A DNA stretch of 64,000 bases from the NCBI RefSeq assembly GCF_000717025.1, contig NZ_JNXG01000001.1, positions 372,001 through 436,000 of the forward strand. The letters run 5' to 3'. Shown here piece by piece: positions 48,762 to 58,364 of the stretch. Numbering within the stretch: the first letter of the stretch is position 1; the number at the start of each line of letters is the position of its first letter. Source of the DNA: Streptomyces atroolivaceus. Its GTDB lineage: Bacteria > Actinomycetota > Actinomycetes > Streptomycetales > Streptomycetaceae. The notes under the pieces are model-generated. The model saw nothing but the letters and a program-made list of their open reading frames with translations. It was not told where the DNA came from and did not search any database. The position numbers were made by a program, and so were the translations under genes.

Positions 48762-50204
48762 GTGCCGAACGCCAACGAAGACAGCCCCCGTGCACTGAGT
48801 CAGGTGCAGCACCGCGCAGTGAGCGAACTGCTGCGGGTGTCCCCCGTCGCCGATGACCTCGCCCTCCGATTTCAGGAGGCCGGCTTCGGCCTCGCTCTGG
48901 TCGGCGGGTCGGTCCGCGACGCGTTGCTCGGCAGACTCGGAAACGACCTCGACTTCACGACCGACGCCCGCCCGGAGGACGTACTCAAGATCGTCCGGCC
49001 CTGGGCCGATTCGGTCTGGGAGGTCGGCATCGCGTTCGGCACCGTCGGCTCGCAGAAGGACGGCTACCAGATCGAGGTCACGACCTACCGGTCGGAGGCG
49101 TACGACAGGACCTCACGCAAGCCCGAGGTCTCCTACGGCGACTCGATCGAGGAAGATCTCGTGCGCCGTGACTTCACGGTCAACGCCATGGCCGTCGCTC
49201 TGCCGCGGAAGGAGTTCATCGACCCGCACGGCGGCCTCGATGATCTGGCTCAGCGTGTTCTGCGTACGCCGGGTACGCCCGAAGAATCCTTCTCGGACGA
49301 TCCGCTGCGCATGCTGCGCGCCGCACGTTTTGCCGCGCAGCTGGACTTCGAGGTCGCTCCTGACGTCGTCAAGGCGATGACGGATATGGCGGGACGCATC
49401 GAGATCGTCTCCGCCGAGCGGGTTCGTGAGGAGCTGAACAAGCTGCTCGTCTCCGCACACCCCCGTAAGGGGCTGGGGCTTCTCGTGGACACGGGTCTGG
49501 CCGACAAGGTGCTGCCCGAGCTGCCCGCGCTGCGTCTGGAAAGTGATGAGCATCACCGCCACAAGGACGTCTACGAGCACTCCCTGACAGTCCTGGAGCA
49601 GGCCATCGATCTGGAGGAGGACGGCGCGGACCTGGTGCTGCGCCTCGCGGCGCTGCTTCACGACATCGGGAAGCCGAGGACGCGCCGCTTCGAGAGCGAC
49701 GGCCGGGTCTCGTTCCACCACCACGAAGTGGTGGGAGCCAAGATGGCCAGGAAGCGGATGACCGAGCTCAAGTACTCCAACGACATGGTCAAGGACGTCT
49801 CGAAGCTGGTGGAGCTGCACCTGCGCTTCCACGGATACGGCGACGGGGAGTGGACCGACTCGGCGGTGCGCAGGTACGTGCGGGACGCGGGGCCACTGCT
49901 GGACCGCTTGCACAAACTGACGCGCTCCGACTGCACGACGCGGAACAAGCGCAAGGCGAATGCACTCTCGCGGACCTATGACGGACTCGAGGAGCGCATC
50001 GCGCAGTTGCAGGAGCAGGAGGAGCTGGAGGCGATCCGGCCTGACCTGGACGGCAACGAGATCATGCAGATCCTGGACGTGGGACCCGGACCTGTGATCG
50101 GCAAGGCTTACGCGTTCCTGCTGGAGCTGCGACTGGAGAACGGTCCGATGGAGCGTGACGTCGCAGTCGCAGCCCTGAAGGAATGGTGGGCCGCGCAGGA
50201 CTGA
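48762..50204 (+). CDS. cca: CCA-adding tRNA nucleotidyltransferase
   Basis: 480 aa from the GTG at 48762 (VPNANEDSPRALSQVQ); a GTG 21 nt upstream is also in frame. Nucleotidyltransferase motif LVGGSVRDALLGRLGNDLDFTTDA (about residues 45-68) with the DxD metal ligands, the RRDFTVNAMA motif, and a C-terminal HD domain (HRHKDVYEHSLTVLEQ, LLHDIGKPRTR). It adds or repairs the tRNA 3' CCA end, needed here because the two tRNAs seen lack an encoded CCA. No ribosome-binding site is visible. TACCCT 8 nt before the GTG suggests a leaderless transcript. Confidence 0.93.
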   Translation: MPNANEDSPRALSQVQHRAVSELLRVSPVADDLALRFQEAGFGLALVGGSVRDALLGRLGNDLDFTTDARPEDVLKIVRPWADSVWEVGIAFGTVGSQKDGYQIEVTTYRSEAYDRTSRKPEVSYGDSIEEDLVRRDFTVNAMAVALPRKEFIDPHGGLDDLAQRVLRTPGTPEESFSDDPLRMLRAARFAAQLDFEVAPDVVKAMTDMAGRIEIVSAERVREELNKLLVSAHPRKGLGLLVDTGLADKVLPELPALRLESDEHHRHKDVYEHSLTVLEQAIDLEEDGADLVLRLAALLHDIGKPRTRRFESDGRVSFHHHEVVGAKMARKRMTELKYSNDMVKDVSKLVELHLRFHGYGDGEWTDSAVRRYVRDAGPLLDRLHKLTRSDCTTRNKRKANALSRTYDGLEERIAQLQEQEELEAIRPDLDGNEIMQILDVGPGPVIGKAYAFLLELRLENGPMERDVAVAALKEWWAAQD

Positions 50205-50278
50205 GTCGGGCCGGCTGCCGGGTTGTGACTCAAGGCGTGCTTCGTTCATGGCGGCACCGCGGCTGAGGGGCCCGTCAT

Positions 50279-50292
50279 GTTTCACGTGAAAC
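50279..50292. other. parS: parS site downstream of cca
   Basis: Perfect GTTTCACGTGAAAC in the 162-nt gap between the convergent cca and MFS genes. Confidence 0.95.
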
Positions 50293-50340
50293 GTCGAACA
50301 TGGCCGAGAAGGTGATCCGGTGCAATCGGTGAGGGGCGTT

Positions 50341-50354
50341 GTTTCACGTGAAAC
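50341..50354. other. parS: parS site within a 30-bp palindrome at the MFS gene end
   Basis: Perfect GTTTCACGTGAAAC. The symmetry extends to 50333-50362 (GGGGCGTT on the left, AACGCCCC on the right) and ends 4 nt before the MFS stop, so the sequence is also a candidate terminator. It is 48 bp from the previous parS. Confidence 0.95.
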
Positions 50355-50366
50355 AACGCCCCAAGC

Positions 50367-51671
50367 TCATTCCTTGATGCGGGTGCGCTGAAGCGCGATG
50401 CTCACACGGCGGCGGCGAAGCATGGCCACCGAGACGATGGCGTAGAGCGCGGCGACGGTGAGCACCACGACGACGGATCGTCCGTCAGAGGGAAGTACCA
50501 GGGCGGACATTCCCGCGGCGGCGACGAAGGCGACATTGAAGAGCACGTCGTAGAGCGAGAAGACCCGACCTCGGTAGGCGTCGTCCACGGAGGTCTGTAC
50601 CTCGGTATCCGTCGCGATCTTCGCTCCTTGGGTCACGAGACCGAGAATGAAGGCTGCTGCCAGCATCGGGGCAAGGGCGAACGGAAGCCCCAGTGCCGGC
50701 TCCAGGAGGGCGGCTCCGCCGGCACACCCGGCCAGCCAGCCGTATCGCCCGAAGTGGCCGACCGCCCAGGGGGACATCACGGCGGCTACGAAATAGCCGG
50801 CGGCGGAAGCGCCGAGTGCGAGGCCCAGGAGGGCCAGGCCGTCGGACTCGTTGTCGGACCAGGCATAGCGGCACAGCATCAGCACCATCACCGTCAGCGC
50901 GCCGTAGCAGAAGCGGAGCACCGTGATGGCGGCCAGCGCGTGTGCCGCGTCCCTTCGCTCGGCCAGGTGATTCAAACCCTCGACGAGCCCTCGTGAGGTG
51001 GTGGTGAGTGCCTCCCGTAGTCGCACGTGGTGCAGGGCGCGATCCGGTCCGAGGAGAGTGCGGGGCAAGCTCAGGGAGACCAGCGCCGAGAGAAGGTAGA
51101 GGGCTGCGCCCAGCAGCACCACGGCGGCGTCGGACCCGTCTGTCAGCAGCCGGATCGCCAGGGCGAGGCCACCCCCCGCCGTAGCTGCCAGAGTGCCGGC
51201 CGTCGGGGAGAGGGAGTTGGCGAGGACGAGCCGCTCGGTGTCGACGACGCGCGGAAGGGCAGCCGACAGGCCGGCCAGCACGAAGCGGTTGACGGCCGTG
51301 ACGCAGAGGGCGGAAGCGTAGAACAGCCAGTCCGGCACAGAGCTCAGGAGCAGCAGGGCCGTGCAGCAGGCCAGCGCGGCGCGCAGCAGGTTCCCATAGA
51401 GGAATACCTGGCGGCGGGGCCAGCGGTCCAGCAGCACTCCGGCGAACGGGCCGATCAGCGAGTACGGGAGCAGCAGCACAGCCATGGCGGAGGCGATGGC
51501 GCCCGGCGTCGTCTGGTTCTCCGGCGAGAAGACGACGTAGGTGGCGAGCGCGACCTGGTAGACGCCGTCGGCCGACTGGGAGAGAAGTCGTACGGCGAGC
51601 AGGCGACGGAAGTTCCGAAGGCGCAGGAGCACGCCCAGATCACGCACGACAGACATGTGTGCAAGGGTCAC
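50367..51671 (-). CDS. Major facilitator superfamily transporter
   Basis: 434 aa with about 12 hydrophobic helices, N-terminal LLRLRNFRRLLAVRLLSQSADGVYQVAL and the inter-helix motif GVLLDRWPRRQVFLYG (motif A-like). It resembles the DHA/enterobactin-exporter-like MFS_3 group, but the substrate is unknown. It begins 78 nt after the ino1 stop on the same strand, with an ino1 terminator between. The gene end is flanked by two parS sites. Confidence 0.88.
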   Translation of the reverse strand: MTLAHMSVVRDLGVLLRLRNFRRLLAVRLLSQSADGVYQVALATYVVFSPENQTTPGAIASAMAVLLLPYSLIGPFAGVLLDRWPRRQVFLYGNLLRAALACCTALLLLSSVPDWLFYASALCVTAVNRFVLAGLSAALPRVVDTERLVLANSLSPTAGTLAATAGGGLALAIRLLTDGSDAAVVLLGAALYLLSALVSLSLPRTLLGPDRALHHVRLREALTTTSRGLVEGLNHLAERRDAAHALAAITVLRFCYGALTVMVLMLCRYAWSDNESDGLALLGLALGASAAGYFVAAVMSPWAVGHFGRYGWLAGCAGGAALLEPALGLPFALAPMLAAAFILGLVTQGAKIATDTEVQTSVDDAYRGRVFSLYDVLFNVAFVAAAGMSALVLPSDGRSVVVVLTVAALYAIVSVAMLRRRRVSIALQRTRIKE

Positions 51672-51676
51672 ACACG

Positions 51677-51713
51677 CGGGGGGCCTCCGGGCGGATTGCC
51701 CGGGGACCCCCCG
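51677..51713 (-). terminator. Terminator of ino1
   Basis: 16-nt arms with one wobble and one mismatch (51677-51692, 51698-51713), 37 nt after the ino1 stop on the minus strand. The stem overlaps the MFS leader. Confidence 0.65.
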
Positions 51714-51749
51714 TATGAAGAAGCGACAGTGAAGCAGTGACCGCTTGGA

Positions 51750-52832
51750 TCAGCGCTCGACGTCGCCGCTGATGAACTTCTCGACGTTCTCGCGGGCCTC
51801 GTCGTCGAAGTACTGGACCGGCGGGGACTTCATGAAGTACGAGGACGCCGAGAGGATCGGGCCACCGATGCCGCGGTCCTTGGCGATCTTCGCAGCGCGC
51901 ACGGCGTCGATGATGACACCGGCGGAGTTCGGGGAGTCCCAGACCTCGAGCTTGTACTCCAGGTTCAGCGGAACGTCGCCGAACGCGCGGCCCTCGAGGC
52001 GCACGTACGCCCACTTGCGGTCGTCGAGCCAGGCCACGTAGTCCGACGGGCCGATGTGGACGTTGTCCGCACCGAGCTCGCGGTCACGGATCTGCGAGGT
52101 GACGGCCTGCGTCTTCGAGATCTTCTTGGACTCCAGGCGCTCACGCTCGAGCATGTTCTTGAAGTCCATGTTGCCGCCGACGTTCAGCTGCATCGTGCGG
52201 TCCAGGATGACGCCGCGGTCCTCGAAGAGCTTGGCCATCACGCGGTGCGTGATGGTGGCGCCGACCTGGGACTTGATGTCGTCGCCGACGATCGGGACCC
52301 CGGCCTCGGTGAACTTGTCGGCCCACTCCTTGGTGCCGGCGATGAACACCGGGAGGGCGTTGACGAATGCGACCTTGGCGTCGATGGCGCACTGCGCGTA
52401 GAACTTCGCAGCCACCTCGGAACCGACCGGCAGGTAGCAGACGAGGACGTCGACCTGCTTGTCCTTGAGGATCTGAACGATGTCGACGGGGGCCTCGGAG
52501 GACTCCTCGATCGTCTCGCGGTAGTACTTGCCCAGGCCGTCGTGGGTGTGGCCGCGCTGAACGGTCACCCCGGTGTTCGGCACGTCGGCGATCTTGATGG
52601 TGTTGTTCTCGCTGGCGCCGATGGCGTCCGCGAGGTCGAGGCCGACCTTCTTCGCGTCGACGTCGAAGGCGGCGACGAACTCGACGTCACTCACGTGGTA
52701 CTCGCCGAACTGAACGTGCATCAGACCGGGCACCTTGCCGGCCGGATCGGCGTCCTTGTAGTACTCGACGCCCTGCACCAGCGAGGCGGCGCAGTTGCCC
52801 ACGCCGACGATGGCTACGCGAACCGAACCCAT
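51750..52832 (-). CDS. ino1: Myo-inositol-3-phosphate synthase
   Basis: 360 aa from the ATG at 52832, with AGGGAG 8 nt upstream. Rossmann motif [16 protein letters not shown] (about 5-20), then the family core [30 protein letters not shown] and [17 protein letters not shown] with catalytic Lys. It turns glucose 6-phosphate into inositol 3-phosphate for phosphatidylinositol and mycothiol. It lies 62 nt downstream of the padR-type regulator and is probably in its operon. Confidence 0.95.
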   Translation of the reverse strand: MGSVRVAIVGVGNCAASLVQGVEYYKDADPAGKVPGLMHVQFGEYHVSDVEFVAAFDVDAKKVGLDLADAIGASENNTIKIADVPNTGVTVQRGHTHDGLGKYYRETIEESSEAPVDIVQILKDKQVDVLVCYLPVGSEVAAKFYAQCAIDAKVAFVNALPVFIAGTKEWADKFTEAGVPIVGDDIKSQVGATITHRVMAKLFEDRGVILDRTMQLNVGGNMDFKNMLERERLESKKISKTQAVTSQIRDRELGADNVHIGPSDYVAWLDDRKWAYVRLEGRAFGDVPLNLEYKLEVWDSPNSAGVIIDAVRAAKIAKDRGIGGPILSASSYFMKSPPVQYFDDEARENVEKFISGDVER

Positions 52833-52894
52833 GCCGATTGCTCCCTGTGTGTTCTCGGTGTTCCCCGATGTCGCCTTGCGGGTCTGCGGGGATG

Positions 52895-53599
52895 TCACTT
52901 CGTGTCGTCGGACGGATCCGGCCGGGAGTTGTCGTCCCTGTGCCGGGGCAGGCCGCCCGTCTCTCCTGATGTGTCGTGCTGAGTGGAGCTCTCGGGCGAG
53001 GATCGTCGCTGATCCCGTCCCGACCGCTCGCTCTCGATGAGCTCGTTCAGCCAGCGCACTTCGCGCTCCACGGATTCCATGCCGTGTCGCTGCAGCTCAA
53101 GCGTGTAGTCGTCGAGTCGTTCGCGGGTGCGGGCAAGGGAGGCGCGCATCTTCTCGAGGCGCTCCTCCAGCCTGCTGCGGCGGCCTTCGAGCACGCGCAT
53201 CCGCACCTCGCGCTCGGTCTGCCCGAAGAAGGCGAACCGTGCGGCGAAGTGCTCGTCCTCCCAGGAATCCGGACCGGTGTGGGAGAGCAGCTCCTCGAAG
53301 TGCTCCTTACCTTCCGCCGTCAACCGGTAGACGATTTTCGCGCGGCGCCCGGCCAGCGAGGATGCGGGGGCGACCCCGCGGCCTGTCGTGGGTGGCAGGG
53401 CGGGAACACTTCCCGGTTCCTCGATCAACCAGCCGTTGGCGACCAGCGTCTTGAGGCAGGGGTAGAGGGTGCCGTAGCTGAAGGCACGGAAGATCCCCAG
53501 CGAGGTATTGAGGCGCTTGCGCAGCTCGTACCCGTGCATGGGGGACTCGCGGAGCAGGCCGAGTACGGCGAATTCGAGGATGCCGGAGCGTCTGCTCAC
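52895..53599 (-). CDS. PadR-family transcriptional regulator of ino1
   Basis: 234 aa. The N-terminal PadR winged helix (about 1-95) has [25 protein letters not shown] and [20 protein letters not shown] long C-terminal coiled coil (about 110-185) and acidic/Ser-rich tail follow. The GTG start has GAGGAGG upstream. A 27-bp palindrome overlaps its promoter region, indicating autoregulation of padR-ino1. From memory, the homologue in S. coelicolor represses ino1 and is released by glucose 6-phosphate. Confidence 0.9.
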   Translation of the reverse strand: MSRRSGILEFAVLGLLRESPMHGYELRKRLNTSLGIFRAFSYGTLYPCLKTLVANGWLIEEPGSVPALPPTTGRGVAPASSLAGRRAKIVYRLTAEGKEHFEELLSHTGPDSWEDEHFAARFAFFGQTEREVRMRVLEGRRSRLEERLEKMRASLARTRERLDDYTLELQRHGMESVEREVRWLNELIESERSGRDQRRSSPESSTQHDTSGETGGLPRHRDDNSRPDPSDDTK

Positions 53600-53656
53600 C
53601 TTCGCCTCCTCTTCCGCCGGTGCTTCCGTGGGGTCACTGGACCCATCTTATGCCGC

Positions 53657-53683
53657 GCTGATGTATCGACTCGATACATCAGC
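53657..53683. promoter_or_regulatory. 27-bp palindromic operator upstream of padR-ino1
   Basis: Perfect 13-bp arms around a single C: GCTGATGTATCGA and TCGATACATCAGC. It contains ATGT...ACAT, the half-sites typical of PadR operators. It lies 58 nt before the padR start. A weaker CACGA-N9-TCGTG follows at 53683-53701. Confidence 0.85.
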
Positions 53684-53822
53684 ACGATAGATCGACTCGT
53701 GATGTTCGACAAGGGGGCGTTTCGTGAGCGGCGTCACATCCCCGATTCATAGGGAGCGACTTGCGTAATTTGGGGTGAAGTTCGGTCCGTGGAGGTTTTT
53801 GACCGTGCGTAGTCTGTGCGGC

Positions 53823-53978
53823 ATGCAGACCACCGGGAACCGTGAGGCGCCGTCGAGCGTCAGTAATCGCGGACTGCCGGATGTACTGCGGGTGAGCCTT
53901 CCGCAGGGCTTGTCCGTAATTCGGGGGGACCGGATCTCAACTGCCGCTTCCAGGCGCTCTCGCCTGCCCGAGGAGTAG
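53823..53978 (+). CDS. Possible leader ORF before the PBP gene
   Basis: A 51-aa frame (MQTTGNREAPSSVSNRG...) ends 7 nt before the PBP start and overlaps that gene's ribosome-binding site. There is no clear ribosome-binding site, hydrophobic segment or family. It may be a leader peptide or non-coding. The rest of 53702-53985 shows no gene, and the PBP promoter should lie here. Confidence 0.2.
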   Translation: MQTTGNREAPSSVSNRGLPDVLRVSLPQGLSVIRGDRISTAASRRSRLPEE

Positions 53979-53985
53979 TCGTTCG

Positions 53986-56682
53986 ATGAGCGAGCACCGT
54001 CGCAAAGCGCCGCAACCGCAAGGTGGCGGGCGCGCAGCGGCCAGACGAGCCGCGCAACAGCCTGCTGGACGTCGCACCGATGCGTCACGCAGAGCAACGT
54101 CAGAGTCACCTTCCGGAGCGCACGGCGAGGAGCCGTCGTACAGCGGCCGTGCCGAGGCCCGACGCGCGCAGCGTGGCGGAGGCGGAGGCAGACGCCGCGG
54201 GGGTGGCGACAGCAGCGGTCACGAAGGCCGCGGTCGGGGCCGTGAGGGTTCGGGCAAGAAGCGCTTCATCGACTACCCGCGGGCCGGTAAGTACGGCTTC
54301 CGCCGCTGGGTGCCGTCGTGGAGGCTGGTCTCCGGTCTGTGCCTGGGCTTCCTGGGTCTCATGATGGGTGCCGCCGGCATCGCGTACGCGCTGGTGGTGC
54401 CGCCCGAGCCCAAGGACCTCGCCACGGCACAGAACAACGTCTACTACTGGGCCGACGACACACAGATGGTCGCCACCGGCGGTTCCGTCAACCGTCAGTC
54501 CCTCGAGTACGCACAGATCCCCGTAGCGATGCGGAACGCCGTCATCTCGGCCGAGAACAAGTCGTTCGAGACCGACAGGGGCATCGACCCCATGGGCATC
54601 GCCCGCGCCTTCTGGAACATGGCCCGGGGAGGTGACACCCAGGGCGGTTCGACGATCACCCAGCAGTACGTGAAGAACTCGATGCTCACCCAGGACCAGA
54701 CCCTGACCCGCAAGGTCAAGGAACTCTTCATCACGCTCAAGGTCGGTGAGACGGAGAGCAAGGAGAAGGTCATGGAGGGGTACCTCAACGTCTCCTACTA
54801 CGGCCGGGGCGCGTCAGGTCTGCAGGCGGCGGCACGTGCGTACTACGGCAAGGACGCCGCGGAGCTGAACGCGAGTGAGTGTGCCTTCCTCGCGACACTG
54901 CTCAAGGGCGCGAGCTACTACGATCCCGCGGGTGCCCCCGAGGTCGATCCGGTGAATGCCACGCCCGAGAAGAACCGCAAGCGGGCCGTCGAGCGCTGGC
55001 GCTGGATCCTCGACGAGCAGGTGAAGGACGGCAGGCTGAGCGCGGCCGAGCGCGCGACCTTCAAGGACTTCCCTGAGCCGGCCAAGCCGAAGAAGGACGC
55101 CAAGCTCGGTGGCCAGACCGGATACCTGGTCGACCTCGCGACGAAGTACTTCGTCGCGCACAACGATGAGGGCGTCACCGAGAAGGAACTGGCCCGGGGC
55201 GGTTACGAGATCCACACGACCTTCGAGAAGAAGAAGGTCGAGGAGCTCGAGAAGTCGATCACAGAGGTGTACAAGGCCAAGATCGACCCCGAGAAGCGTC
55301 CTGACAAGGACACACACGTCGAGTTCGGCGGCGCGTCGGTGGACACCAAGACGGGCGCCATCGTCGCCACGTACGGCGGTCAGGACGCGACGCAGCACTA
55401 CACGAACAACGCCGACGCGACGGGTGCGCAGGTCGGTTCGACGTGGAAGCCGTTCGTGCTGGCGGCAGCCATGGAGTACGGGAAGCGCGATCCCGAGCTC
55501 GGCCCCGAGCAGAGCAAGGAAGAGCGGACCCCGGTGTCGCCGAAGAGCATCTACAACGGCGACAACGAGCTGAAGATCAGCAAATACAACGGCGCGGTCT
55601 GGCAGAACGAGGAAGGCAAGGAGTGGCTCCAGACCAACGACGGGGACAAGGACTACGGGGACATCGACCTCCGCTACGCCATGCAGGAGTCCGCCAACTC
55701 CCCGTTCGTCCAGCTCGGCATGGATGTCGGCACCGACAAGGTGAAGGAGGCCGCGATTGCCGCCGGCCTGCGTGACGACCGCTACATGGCGAACTCGAGC
55801 GTTCCCTCGTTCTCCATCGGTACGTCCTCGCCGAGCGCCATCCGGATGGCGGGCTCGTACGCCACCTTCGCCACCAGTGGCAAGCAGCGGGAGCCCTTCT
55901 CGGTCACCGAGGTCAAGCACAGGGGTGACGTGATCTACCGGCACAAGACGGAGGAGAAAACGGCGTTCCCGAGCATCGTCGCGGACAACGTCACCGACGT
56001 GCTGAAGAACGTCGTCGAGAACGGAACGGGCACGCCCGCCCAGATTCCGGGACGTGACGTGGCCGGCAAGACGGGCACCACCGACGGCAACAAGTCAGCC
56101 TGGTTCGTCGGCTACACCCCCCAGCTGTCGACGGCCGTCAGCATGTTCCGGATGGACGACGACGAGACGAAGAAGAACCGCGAGTTCCTGGAAATGTACG
56201 GAACCGGCGGCGAGCGGTCGATCCACGGTGCCTCGTTCCCCGCGCAGATCTGGCACGACTACATGACCGAGGCGGTGAAGGGCACGAAGGTCGTCAGGTT
56301 CCCGAAGCCGGAACCGTACGGCGACATGTTCTTCGGCGGTGGCGCGGTCAGCCCCAGCCCGACGCCGAGCCCGACGCCTTCGCCGTCCGAGTCCAGCGAG
56401 GAGCCCGAGACGCCGTCTCCCACTCCTTCGTCCCCGACCCCTTCGCCGAGCGCGACAACGTGTGCTCCGCTCGACTGGGAGTGCAAGAACGGCAACCAGA
56501 ACGGCGGGGGTGCGACCGACGGCAACGACAACGGTGGCACCACCGAGGGGGCCACCGACGGTGGGGCGGACGCCGGAACGTCGGAAGGCGGGACGGACAC
56601 AGGAACCACCGAGGGAACGACCGAGGGAACGACCGAGGGCGAGGAGAACGACCGCGGCGGGATCTTCGGCGGCGGCGGCTAG
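53986..56682 (+). CDS. Class A penicillin-binding protein (transglycosylase/transpeptidase)
   Basis: 898 aa. A basic Arg/Gly/Gln-rich cytoplasmic tail (about 1-115), one membrane helix (about 118-142), a GT51 glycosyltransferase domain with Glu190 in SAENKSFETDRGIDPMG and GGSTITQQYVKN, then a transpeptidase domain with Ser485-x-x-Lys488 (STWK), SAN at 569-571 and KTG at 695-697. The C-terminus is a Pro/Ser then Thr/Gly-rich extracellular tail with two Cys. It polymerises and cross-links peptidoglycan. GAGGAG lies about 11 nt upstream of the ATG. Confidence 0.96.
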   Translation: MSEHRRKAPQPQGGGRAAARRAAQQPAGRRTDASRRATSESPSGAHGEEPSYSGRAEARRAQRGGGGGRRRGGGDSSGHEGRGRGREGSGKKRFIDYPRAGKYGFRRWVPSWRLVSGLCLGFLGLMMGAAGIAYALVVPPEPKDLATAQNNVYYWADDTQMVATGGSVNRQSLEYAQIPVAMRNAVISAENKSFETDRGIDPMGIARAFWNMARGGDTQGGSTITQQYVKNSMLTQDQTLTRKVKELFITLKVGETESKEKVMEGYLNVSYYGRGASGLQAAARAYYGKDAAELNASECAFLATLLKGASYYDPAGAPEVDPVNATPEKNRKRAVERWRWILDEQVKDGRLSAAERATFKDFPEPAKPKKDAKLGGQTGYLVDLATKYFVAHNDEGVTEKELARGGYEIHTTFEKKKVEELEKSITEVYKAKIDPEKRPDKDTHVEFGGASVDTKTGAIVATYGGQDATQHYTNNADATGAQVGSTWKPFVLAAAMEYGKRDPELGPEQSKEERTPVSPKSIYNGDNELKISKYNGAVWQNEEGKEWLQTNDGDKDYGDIDLRYAMQESANSPFVQLGMDVGTDKVKEAAIAAGLRDDRYMANSSVPSFSIGTSSPSAIRMAGSYATFATSGKQREPFSVTEVKHRGDVIYRHKTEEKTAFPSIVADNVTDVLKNVVENGTGTPAQIPGRDVAGKTGTTDGNKSAWFVGYTPQLSTAVSMFRMDDDETKKNREFLEMYGTGGERSIHGASFPAQIWHDYMTEAVKGTKVVRFPKPEPYGDMFFGGGAVSPSPTPSPTPSPSESSEEPETPSPTPSSPTPSPSATTCAPLDWECKNGNQNGGGATDGNDNGGTTEGATDGGADAGTSEGGTDTGTTEGTTEGTTEGEENDRGGIFGGGG

Positions 56683-56756
56683 CACTCCAGGGCGGCGCGG
56701 GTGATCCCACCGCCCTCCGGAAACCCCGCGAGGGGTCTGCCGGACACGCGTGACGA

Positions 56757-56789
56757 GGGCCGCCGGCACCTGGCAGGTGCCGGCGGCCC
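56757..56789 (+). terminator. Terminator of the PBP gene
   Basis: Perfect 15-bp arms with a GGC loop followed by TTCGTGTG, about 75 nt after the stop. Confidence 0.8.
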
Positions 56790-56849
56790 TTCGTGTGTCC
56801 CGGGCACGGGCCACGCCCGCACACAGCGCGGTACGGCAGGATGTGCGGC

Positions 56850-58355
56850 ATGCCAAGCGCAGAAGACACGAGCGTGCACCAGGAGCCGTCCGTCGTACCG
56901 CCCACGCGGCATGACGACATCGCCGCAGCGGGGAGCGAGCTGATCGGGGGCCCCGCGGGCCGCTGGGCACGGTTCGGGTCGGGGCCGCTCACACCGGTGC
57001 GGGTCGTCGCGCTCGTGGCGATCGGGATGTTCGCGCTCGGCATGGTGCAGAAGTTGCCCTGCTACAACTGGGCGTGGTTCCGCGGCACCAGTTCGCAGTA
57101 CGCGCACGCGTGCTACTCCGACATCCCGCACCTCTTCGTCGGCCGTGGCTTCGCCGACGGCCTGGTGCCGTACGTCGACCGGCTCAGCGGCGACATGGCG
57201 TACCTCGAGTACCCCGTCCTGACCGGCCTGTTCATGCAGATCGCGTCCTGGCTGACGCTGACCCCGTCCTCGGACCCCGTGCAGCAGCGCGAGCAGATGT
57301 ATTGGATGGTCAACGCGGGCATGCTGATGATCTGCGCCGTGATCATCGCGGTGTGTGTCGCCCGTACGCACCGGCGCCGCCCCTGGGACGCCCTGCTGGT
57401 CGCGCTCGCCCCGGCGCTCGCGCTCACCGCGACGATCAACTGGGATCTGCTCGCCGTCGCGCTGACGGCCGCCGCGATGCTCATGTGGTCCCGCGGAAGG
57501 AACCTGGCCTTCGGCATCCTCATCGGTCTGGCGACCGCTGCCAAGCTCTACCCCGTACTGCTGCTCGGGCCCCTGCTGGTGCTGTGCTGGCGGGCCGGGA
57601 AGTGGCGGGAGTACGGGTCGGCACTCCTCGGCGCGGCGGCGGCCTGGCTCGCGGTGAACCTTCCGGTGATGCTGTACGCCCCGGAGGGCTGGAAGAAGTT
57701 CTACACGTTCAGCCAGGAACGGCAGATCGACTACGGGTCGTTCTGGCTGGTCATCACCCAGCGCACGGGCCGGCCCATCGACGTGGGCACGGTGAACACG
57801 GCCTCGGTGCTGCTGATGATCGTCCTGTGTGCGGGCATCGCCGGGCTGGCGCTGACCGCCCGGCACCGGCCGCGTTTCGCCCAGCTGGCGTTCCTCGTGG
57901 TGGCCGCCTTCATCCTGACGAACAAGGTCTACTCACCGCAGTACGTGCTCTGGCTCATCCCGCTGGCCGCACTGGCCAGGCCCCGCTGGCGGGACTTCCT
58001 CGTCTGGCAGGCCTGCGAGGTCATGTACTTCCTGGGGATCTGGTTCTACCTCGCGTACACGACGAGCGGCGACAAGCACCAGGGGCTTCCCCAGGAGGGC
58101 TACCAGGTCGCGATCGCCCTTCACCTGCTGGGAACGCTCTACATCTGCGCCGTGATCGTCAGGGACATCCTGATGCCCGAACGCGATCCCGTACGGCGTG
58201 ACGGGTCCGACGACCCTTCGGGCGGGGTGCTCGACTCGGCGCCGGACCGGACGGCGCTCCTGCAGGTGCACCCTGTTCCGGCCCGGCACACTCCACCCGC
58301 GGTCGAAGGACCGCGGGTGGAGTGGGGTACGACCGGCAGAACGGTCTCCGACTGA
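56850..58355 (+). CDS. GT87-family polyprenol-phosphate mannosyltransferase-like membrane protein
   Basis: 501 aa from the ATG at 56850 (MPSAEDTSVHQEP), with CAGG about 9 nt upstream. About 10 membrane helices; an early extracytoplasmic loop with conserved acidic residues (RGFADGLVPYVDRLSGDMAYLEYPVLTG), fitting GT-C glycosyltransferases of the GT87 (PimE-like) group. It would transfer mannose from a polyprenyl donor to an envelope acceptor, not identifiable here. The last coding ~65 nt form a hairpin. It ends 9 nt from the convergent alr-like gene. Confidence 0.85.
   Translation: MPSAEDTSVHQEPSVVPPTRHDDIAAAGSELIGGPAGRWARFGSGPLTPVRVVALVAIGMFALGMVQKLPCYNWAWFRGTSSQYAHACYSDIPHLFVGRGFADGLVPYVDRLSGDMAYLEYPVLTGLFMQIASWLTLTPSSDPVQQREQMYWMVNAGMLMICAVIIAVCVARTHRRRPWDALLVALAPALALTATINWDLLAVALTAAAMLMWSRGRNLAFGILIGLATAAKLYPVLLLGPLLVLCWRAGKWREYGSALLGAAAAWLAVNLPVMLYAPEGWKKFYTFSQERQIDYGSFWLVITQRTGRPIDVGTVNTASVLLMIVLCAGIAGLALTARHRPRFAQLAFLVVAAFILTNKVYSPQYVLWLIPLAALARPRWRDFLVWQACEVMYFLGIWFYLAYTTSGDKHQGLPQEGYQVAIALHLLGTLYICAVIVRDILMPERDPVRRDGSDDPSGGVLDSAPDRTALLQVHPVPARHTPPAVEGPRVEWGTTGRTVSD
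58289..58324. terminator. Terminator-like hairpin inside the 3' end of the GT87 gene
   Basis: Perfect 16-bp arms (58289-58304, 58309-58324) with a GAAG loop, 29-64 nt before the GT87 stop. On the minus strand it lies 40 nt beyond the alr-like stop and could end that transcript. Confidence 0.65.
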
Positions 58356-58364
58356 GGGGCGGGC

